DNA from: Desulfuromonadales bacterium
Lineage (GTDB): Bacteria > Desulfobacterota > Desulfuromonadia > Desulfuromonadales > UBA2294
Length of the DNA stretch: 11,151 bases
NCBI GenBank assembly: GCA_014859615.1
Contig: JACUTX010000066.1
Span: 1 to 11,151 of the forward strand
Reading direction: 5' to 3'
The position numbers and the translations under genes were made by a program. Below the pieces are notes generated by a model. It saw only the letters and a program-made list of their open reading frames with translations, ran no database searches and had not been told where the DNA came from. Shown here piece by piece: positions 6,400 to 11,151 of the stretch; within the stretch, counting starts at the first letter, position 1; every line of letters starts with the position of its first letter.

Positions 6400-7718
6400 T
6401 GCGCCCCGAATACCGGTTAGACGCGACCTCGACCCTTCAGGAGATTGCGGCGCGCCAGCTCGAATTGATGCAGCAGCAGCTCGCCTATCTGCAACACGCC
6501 TCCCCTTACTATCGGGAGCTGTTGGGGACGGCCGGATTTGCAGCGCGGCCGCTGCACTCACTCGATCAGCTGTCCGATTTGCCGCTGACCGACAAGAGTC
6601 AGTTTGCCGCCCGTAATCGCGATTTTATGGCGGTTTCCGCAACGCAAGTGGTCGATATCTGTCAGACGTCCGGGACAACCGGTGAGCCGGTGACGATCTG
6701 GCAGACTGAAAATGATCTGCAACGTCTGACCCGCAATGAACAGATGGCGTTTATGGCCGCCGGCCTCTGTCGGGAGGATCGGGTGTTGATTTGCGCCGCC
6801 CTCGATCGTTGTTTTATGGCGGGCCTCGCTTATTTTCTCGGTCTGCGGGCCATCGGCGCGACGGCGATCCGCGCCGGTTCCGGACAACCGGCTCTGGTCG
6901 TTCAGCTCATTCTTCACCAGCGACCGAATATCCTGGTCGGAGTGCCGAGTCAGCTTCTGTCGATCGCGCGACGACTGCAGCAGGCTGGTATCGATCCGGC
7001 AAACCTGGGGGTGGAGAAGCTGATCTGTATCGGGGAACCGATCCGTAACCCCGATCTTACCCTTTCTCCCCTCGGGATGCTGTTGCAAAAGAGCTTTGCC
7101 GCCCGGATTCTCGGCACTTATGCCAGCACCGAAATGGCGACCGCCTTTGCCGACTGCACGGCCGGTTGCGGCGGACATCTGCTGCCGGAGCTGATGCTGG
7201 TCGAAATTATCGATGCGCGTGGCGACGCTGTGGCGGATGGCGAATCGGGCGAAGTGGTTGTGACGCCACTCGGCATCGAGGGGACGCCGCTGTTGCGTTA
7301 CCGGACCGGCGATATCGCCCGCCTGCATCGCGAGCCGTGCCTCTGTGGTCGATTGACGCCACGGTTGGGCCCGATTCTCGGTCGCAAGGCGCAGATGCTT
7401 AAATATCGGGGGACGACTCTTTTTCCGGCGGCGATCGGCAATGTTCTGCATGCGATAGAGGCGGTGCAGGGGTATTACCTGGAGGTCGAGCGTGAGTTCG
7501 ATCTTTCCGACCGGATCCGGGTTGTGGTCGGGTGTACGGATCGATCGTTAACCGCAGAGCACCTGGCTGAATTGATTGCAGCAAAGACCAGAGTCAAACC
7601 GGAAGTGGTCCTGGTCTCCGCCGAGGAGATCATGCAGAAAACCGTGTCTCCTGATCGTCGTAAACCGGTTATTTTTTTCGATTATCGTCATTCTGACAGC
7701 AAGACAGGGAGAGATTGA
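6399..7718 (+). CDS. PaaK-like AMP-dependent aryl/acyl ligase
   Basis: This 439-residue ANL-superfamily enzyme resembles phenylacetate-CoA ligase and coenzyme F390 synthetase. The phosphate loop is 'SGTTGEP' (91-97), the substrate and adenine motif is 'TYASTEM' (240-246), the ATP-ribose motif is 'RYRTGD' (300-305), and Lys422 in a PaaK-like C-terminal tail is a candidate catalytic lysine. Cys253, Cys257, His260, Cys314 and Cys316 form a possible metal site like that known from some PaaK relatives. Its neighbour makes an aryl acrylic acid, so it most likely adenylates cinnamate or 4-coumarate and passes it to CoA or directly to the ACP. The start shares a base with the preceding stop, with GAGG at 6385-6388. 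The acceptor thiol is not decided by sequence. Confidence 0.82.
   Translation: MRPEYRLDATSTLQEIAARQLELMQQQLAYLQHASPYYRELLGTAGFAARPLHSLDQLSDLPLTDKSQFAARNRDFMAVSATQVVDICQTSGTTGEPVTIWQTENDLQRLTRNEQMAFMAAGLCREDRVLICAALDRCFMAGLAYFLGLRAIGATAIRAGSGQPALVVQLILHQRPNILVGVPSQLLSIARRLQQAGIDPANLGVEKLICIGEPIRNPDLTLSPLGMLLQKSFAARILGTYASTEMATAFADCTAGCGGHLLPELMLVEIIDARGDAVADGESGEVVVTPLGIEGTPLLRYRTGDIARLHREPCLCGRLTPRLGPILGRKAQMLKYRGTTLFPAAIGNVLHAIEAVQGYYLEVEREFDLSDRIRVVVGCTDRSLTAEHLAELIAAKTRVKPEVVLVSAEEIMQKTVSPDRRKPVIFFDYRHSDSKTGRD
7706..7712 (+). promoter_or_regulatory. Ribosome binding site selecting ATG 7721 of the ammonia-lyase
   Basis: AGGGAGA lies 8 nt before ATG 7721. A TTG two codons earlier (7715) would sit only 2 nt after the site and overlap the ligase stop, so the ATG is preferred. 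Confidence 0.7.
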
Positions 7719-7720
7719 GC

Positions 7721-9307
7721 ATGAGTCAAGCAGTAGTCGTTCTGAACGGCAACGATTTAACCATTCGTGACATTGTTGCGATCGGGGTTGGCGATAAACA
7801 GGTTGCGCTCGATCCGGCCGCTCTAAAGCGATGTCGGGCCAGTCGTCGCTTTCTCGAAGAAGAGGTGGCGGCCAAGCGGATTATCTACGGGGTGAATACT
7901 TCTTTCGGGCCGATGTGCAACAAGATTATCGATGATGCACAGATTGAAGAGTTGCAGGTCAATCTGATCCGGAGTCACGCGGCCGGATTAGGGGATCCTC
8001 TCAAAGACTATATTGCGATTGCTGTCATGGCGGTGCGTCTGAATACTCTGGTTAAAGGGTATAGTGGCGTGCGGGTTGAGCTGCTCGAACATATGCAATG
8101 GATGATTAATCAGCGGATTGCGGCGTATATCCCCGAATGCGGCAGTGTTGGCGCTTCGGGCGATCTGATTCACCTGGCGCACCTCTCCCTGGCGGTTATC
8201 GGTGAAGGGGAGGTTTACTATCGGGGGGAATTGCAGGATGCGGCCGTGCTCTACCGGCAGCTCCAGCGCCAGCCGATGCGCCTCAGCTTCAAGGAGGGGA
8301 TTGCCCTGATGAACGGCACCAGCGCCATGACGGCTCTGGCCGCTTTTGCCATTTTCGGGGCAAAGAAGCTGTTGAATCTCAGTTGTGTGAACGGTGCTTT
8401 TGCCCTCGAAATTTTCGGCGGGATCGACGACGCGTTTGATGAGGATCTGCATCGGGTCAAGCCTCACCCGGGGCAGCTGCACGTTTCCGAAGTGATTCGT
8501 CATCTCTATCAGGGCTCCGGTAATATTACCCTGCGTTCAGAGATGCATGAGCTGATCCGGAACCAGAAATCGGCCGGACCGGTCTTCGAAACCAGTATCA
8601 ATGTGCAGGATGTCTATTCGGTTCGCTGCACCCCGCAGGTGCTGGCACCGGTTGCCGAAGCGGTGGAGCAGGCGAGTCGGGTTGTCGAAATTGAGGCGAA
8701 CTCTTCCAACGACAATCCGATCATTATTCCGGAGAAAAAGAAGATCATCCATGGGGGGAATTTCCATGGTCAGAGTATCGGCTTTGTGATGGACATGCTC
8801 TGCATGGCGGTGGCAACCCTCTGTAATATTTCCGAGCGGCGTACCAACAAGTATCTCGACAAAAATCTCAATGAAGGGCTGCCGGAATTTCTGATTCCCG
8901 GAACCCTCGGGCTCACCATGGGCTTTATGGGGGCACAATATCTGGCGACGTCAACCACAGCCGAAAATCGGCAGCTGGCGAATCCGGTCAGTACCAATTC
9001 AATCAGCTGTAATGCTTCAAACCAGGATGTGGTCAGTATGGGGACGGTTGCGGCACGCAAGGCGTTCAAATCGGTCAGCAACGCCAAACATATTGTGACC
9101 CTGGAAGTCCTTGCTGTTTTACAGGCGCTCTCCTTCCGGAATGCGGAGCGACTCGGGCGTGGCACCGGGCGTATTTACCAGATTCTCAACAACGATTTTA
9201 CCCCCTACGATAACTCAGGGATCTTTCACAATGAGCTGGTGCGATTGCGCAAAATACTCTTTTCAAGTCAACTGTTTGATGATCTGCTGATCTACTGGGA
9301 GGATTAA
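7721..9307 (+). CDS. MIO-dependent aromatic amino acid ammonia-lyase, probably tyrosine ammonia-lyase
   Basis: A 528-residue member of the HAL/PAL/TAL family, which removes ammonia from an aromatic amino acid using the MIO cofactor formed by Ala145-Ser146-Gly147 in 'GSVGASGDL'. Other family residues are present: Tyr56 in 'YGVNT', Asn198 in 'MNGTS', Tyr299 and Arg302 in 'VYSVRCTPQ', and 'NDNP' at 330-333. The selectivity pair is Ser85-His86 within 'NLIRSHAAGLG'. As I recall it, Flavobacterium johnsoniae TAL has a very similar 'NLIRSH' segment, so Ser-His does not mean histidase here. No histidine-utilisation genes are nearby, and a ligase and polyene enzymes adjoin it, so a product of 4-coumarate (or cinnamate) is inferred. 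The stop shares a base with the dehydratase start. Automated annotation may call it hutH. Confidence 0.85.
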   Translation: MSQAVVVLNGNDLTIRDIVAIGVGDKQVALDPAALKRCRASRRFLEEEVAAKRIIYGVNTSFGPMCNKIIDDAQIEELQVNLIRSHAAGLGDPLKDYIAIAVMAVRLNTLVKGYSGVRVELLEHMQWMINQRIAAYIPECGSVGASGDLIHLAHLSLAVIGEGEVYYRGELQDAAVLYRQLQRQPMRLSFKEGIALMNGTSAMTALAAFAIFGAKKLLNLSCVNGAFALEIFGGIDDAFDEDLHRVKPHPGQLHVSEVIRHLYQGSGNITLRSEMHELIRNQKSAGPVFETSINVQDVYSVRCTPQVLAPVAEAVEQASRVVEIEANSSNDNPIIIPEKKKIIHGGNFHGQSIGFVMDMLCMAVATLCNISERRTNKYLDKNLNEGLPEFLIPGTLGLTMGFMGAQYLATSTTAENRQLANPVSTNSISCNASNQDVVSMGTVAARKAFKSVSNAKHIVTLEVLAVLQALSFRNAERLGRGTGRIYQILNNDFTPYDNSGIFHNELVRLRKILFSSQLFDDLLIYWED

Positions 9308-9729
9308 TGAGTGATACGCTCCCGATGGCGGCCGAAAAGATTATCCCGCACCGTCTGCCGATGCGACTGATTGACCGTCTGCTGGAGGTCGACGGTAACA
9401 GCGGTGTTGTCGAAGCGCGGATCGCGGCGGATTGTCCGTTGGTCTCTGCTGACGGAAGGCTCGAAAATGCCGCCCAGATTGAGCTGTTGGCACAAGCCTA
9501 TGCTGCGGTAAGAGGGTATATTGATCGACTTAAGGGGGGGGCGGTCAGGCACGGTTTTCTGGTCGGGATTAAAAACTTCACCTCTTTGCGGTCTCTATCG
9601 GTTGGCGATCCGTTACGGATTCAGGTTCGCACCTTGGCCGAGCTGGATGAGTTTCTGGTGACTGAAGGTGAAATCTGGCGCGGGACCGATATGGTCTCGC
9701 AAGGCGAATTTAAACTCTGGGTTCCTTAA
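9307..9729 (+). CDS. ApeP/FabZ-like 3-hydroxyacyl-ACP dehydratase (hot-dog fold)
   Basis: A 140-residue single hot-dog protein. 'IPHRLPMRLIDRLLEVDG' (13-30) matches the FabZ/ApeP start, with His15 as the catalytic histidine. Glu59 in 'QIELLAQAYAA' (57-67) is the partner acidic residue on the central helix. The later strands 'GFLVGIKNF' and 'LSVGDPL' also fit the family. It should remove water from the 3-hydroxyacyl-ACP left by the ketoreductase and so create each double bond of the polyene. GGGAGG (9297-9302) lies 4 nt before ATG 9307, and the start shares one base with the lyase stop. Aryl polyene loci often have two dehydratases (ApeI and ApeP); this resembles the ApeP type and no second one is in the window. 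Confidence 0.83.
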   Translation: MSDTLPMAAEKIIPHRLPMRLIDRLLEVDGNSGVVEARIAADCPLVSADGRLENAAQIELLAQAYAAVRGYIDRLKGGAVRHGFLVGIKNFTSLRSLSVGDPLRIQVRTLAELDEFLVTEGEIWRGTDMVSQGEFKLWVP

Positions 9730-9730
9730 T

Positions 9731-10378
9731 ATGCGAATTTTTTATCTGCTTCCGACGCTCTTGTCGCTGCTGTTGTTGATCTTTCCTGCTCCCGGTCGGG
9801 CTGCATCGGGGACGCTGCAACCGCTATTGGGCGAGTTGCAGACGGCGGCCAAGCAGACGCAAACCCTTGCCAGCAGTTTTGTTCAGGAGAAAAATCTGGC
9901 AATTTTTTCCGAAAAACTCCTGTCGCAGGGGCGGTTTTTTTACCAGGCGCCGGACCGGTTACGCTGGGAGTTGTTGACGCCGGTCGCTTCCGGTTTTGTG
10001 CTGCGCGGGGGGGAAGGGGAGCGCTGGAACAGTCTCAGCCAGGAACGGACCTCTTTTTCAGTCGAGAACGACCCGATCATGGGTGTGATTGCGCAGCAGC
10101 TGCTCGCCTGGGCGCGCGTCGATCTCGACTGGCTGCAGAGACGCTACCAAATGCGATTGATGACTGACGATGCAGACAGTCTGCGGCTGATCCCGCTCGA
10201 TCAGGGGGAGGCCGGTTTTATCGATTATTTTTTGGTTCAGTTTGCACCGGATCGCCGTTATATTGCCGCGATTTTACTGGTCGAGCAGGGGGGAGACAGC
10301 ACCCGGATCCGTTTTACCGATGTGCAGCTGAATAAAGAATTGCCCAAGGCGATTTTTCAGTCGCCGGAGTTGCAATGA
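9731..10378 (+). CDS. LolA-like outer membrane lipoprotein carrier family protein
   Basis: A 215-residue periplasmic protein with a signal peptide (hydrophobic core about residues 4-19, likely cut after Ala24). The LolA-family core follows: 'SSFVQEKNL' (48-56), then 'QGRFFYQAPDRLRWELLTP' (66-84). LolA carries lipoproteins across the periplasm. Paralogues encoded beside an MMPL exporter in aryl polyene loci are thought to move the lipid-linked pigment instead. ATG 9731 is chosen because it gives a clean signal peptide and lies 1 nt after the dehydratase stop; an in-frame ATG at 9668 would put 21 non-signal residues in front and lie inside the dehydratase. No good Shine-Dalgarno is seen, so translational coupling is likely. 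The stop overlaps the exporter start by 4 nt (ATGA). Confidence 0.82.
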   Translation: MRIFYLLPTLLSLLLLIFPAPGRAASGTLQPLLGELQTAAKQTQTLASSFVQEKNLAIFSEKLLSQGRFFYQAPDRLRWELLTPVASGFVLRGGEGERWNSLSQERTSFSVENDPIMGVIAQQLLAWARVDLDWLQRRYQMRLMTDDADSLRLIPLDQGEAGFIDYFLVQFAPDRRYIAAILLVEQGGDSTRIRFTDVQLNKELPKAIFQSPELQ

Positions 10379-11151
10379 ATCTGATTGCCGATTGCTACGA
10401 AAAATTGCAGAAAAAGCGCGGCTGGCTGGTTCTGGTTCTGTTGCTGCTCGCTCTGGTCAGCGGCTGGAATTTGACGCAACTTAAGGTGGAGGAGAGCATT
10501 GCCTCCATGTTGCCGGATGGCGAATCGCGGGTTGCCAGCGATTTTCAGCTGCTGCAACAGGCGCCATTTGCCCGTAAAATCGTTATTCATCTCCGCGGGG
10601 GAGAAGAGATTGCGACGCAGCAGCTGCTGGCGGCGACCGATCAACTTCGCGCGGCTCTCCCCGCAGAGCTGTTCAGTCATCCACTCAGCGGCCCCGGCGC
10701 ACTGCAGAGCGCGTCTTTGCCGATGGAGCTGGGGGATTATCTGCCGTTTCTGGCTGATGCAAAAGATTTGCAGCAGATGGCTCAGCTGTTGACCCCGCAG
10801 GAGATCGATCGGAGTATTGGCGTCGCCCTGGCGCAGCTGATGCAACCGCAGGGGGTGGTGTTGAAAAAGCAGATCCGCTCTGATCCTCTCGATCTGCAGC
10901 GGTTTGCGCAACAGAAACTACGCTACATCAACCCTCTCCCCGGCGTACGGCTGGTGCAGGGGCATTTTTTGAGTCGTGATGGCCGAAGCAGCCTGATTCT
11001 GGCCGATACCCCGGTTTTGATTACCGATGTTGACGGCAGCAGAAGACTGATTGACGCTTTTGCCGTGGCGAAGCAGCAGCTTCCTGCCGGCATCCGTGCC
11101 GATCTGATCAGTGGCCATCCGTATACGCTGGCGAATGCCGAAGTGATTCAG
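10375..11151 (+). CDS. MMPL/RND-family exporter, N-terminal part (cut by window end)
   Basis: From ATG 10375 the frame stays open to the window end (259 codons) with no stop, overlapping the LolA-like stop as ATGA. The visible part has a cytoplasmic start, a first membrane helix (residues 16-31, 'GWLVLVLLLLALVSGW') and a long periplasmic region beginning 'VEESIASMLPDG'. The latter contains 'LSRDGRSSLILAD' and ends with 'SGHPYTLANAEVIQ', all typical of the MMPL-type transporters of aryl polyene and xanthomonadin loci. Members have about 12 helices and some 750-800 residues, so roughly a third is present. It is expected to move the polyene lipid out of the inner membrane to the LolA-like carrier. 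The remaining membrane helices lie beyond the window. Confidence 0.85.
   Translation, partial: MNLIADCYEKLQKKRGWLVLVLLLLALVSGWNLTQLKVEESIASMLPDGESRVASDFQLLQQAPFARKIVIHLRGGEEIATQQLLAATDQLRAALPAELFSHPLSGPGALQSASLPMELGDYLPFLADAKDLQQMAQLLTPQEIDRSIGVALAQLMQPQGVVLKKQIRSDPLDLQRFAQQKLRYINPLPGVRLVQGHFLSRDGRSSLILADTPVLITDVDGSRRLIDAFAVAKQQLPAGIRADLISGHPYTLANAEVIQ

Noticed and set aside
6558..7451. A 297-codon open frame on the minus strand opposite the ligase
   Set aside because: It lies wholly within a gene with clear ANL motifs, shows no recognisable domain, and is rich in Arg, His and Gln as expected for an antisense shadow of biased codon use. The other minus-strand frames (for example 1554-2144 and 5938-6561) fail in the same way.
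7721..9307. HutH of histidine degradation
   Set aside because: The MIO family and Ser-His pair would allow it, but no hut genes are adjacent, the gene overlaps a polyene dehydratase, and the local motif resembles a known TAL.
9668..9730. Longer N-terminus for the LolA-like protein starting at ATG 9668
   Set aside because: It would overlap the dehydratase by 62 nt and put a polar 21-residue stretch before an otherwise ideal signal peptide starting at 9731.
1..11151. CRISPR arrays, tRNA or rRNA genes, phage or plasmid genes
   Set aside because: No regularly spaced repeats, no tRNA cloverleaf or rRNA-like stretch, and no integrase, transposase or replication gene was seen on either strand.

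Overview
The window reads as part of a Gram-negative bacterial chromosome. LolA-like, BamE-like and MMPL/RND-type proteins imply an outer membrane. Gene style and content would fit a Desulfuromonas/Pelobacter/Geobacter-like (Desulfuromonadota) genome, but that placement is a low-confidence impression from sequence alone. All supported genes lie on the + strand.

Layout: (1) 1-258 is the 3' end of a BamE/SmpA-like envelope protein, closed by a strong intrinsic terminator (292-337). (2) 338-586 is an AT-rich leader with a bulged hairpin and a weak promoter candidate. (3) 587-11151 is a tightly packed operon running off the right edge. It encodes a FabG-type ketoreductase, a ketosynthase, a CrtISO/RetSat-like FAD oxidoreductase, a second ketosynthase, an acyl carrier protein, a PlsC-type acyltransferase, a PaaK-like adenylating ligase, an MIO-dependent aromatic amino acid ammonia-lyase, an ApeP/FabZ-like hot-dog dehydratase, a LolA-like carrier and the N-terminal part of an MMPL exporter. 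Most neighbours overlap or are separated by 20 nt or less, which suggests translational coupling.

Taken together this is an aryl polyene (APE/flexirubin/xanthomonadin-type) pigment locus. The inferred route is: the lyase makes cinnamate or 4-coumarate; the ligase activates it; the ketosynthases extend it with malonyl units on the ACP; FabG and the dehydratase turn each keto group into a conjugated double bond; the acyltransferase joins the polyene acid to a lipid; LolA and MMPL proteins move the product toward the outer membrane. The FAD oxidoreductase between the two ketosynthases is not needed for that core chemistry and may tailor the chain.

The most notable non-coding structure is between the ketoreductase and the first ketosynthase. 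A 62-bp element with 12-bp perfect terminal inverted repeats, starting GTAA and ending TTAC, is flanked by an exact 8-bp direct repeat (GTTTTTTT). This is what a tiny IS66-type MITE with its target duplication would look like. Removing it and one repeat copy shrinks the anomalous 94-bp gap to 24 bp. The element also places a stem followed by nine T residues just before the ketosynthase start, so it may attenuate the operon.
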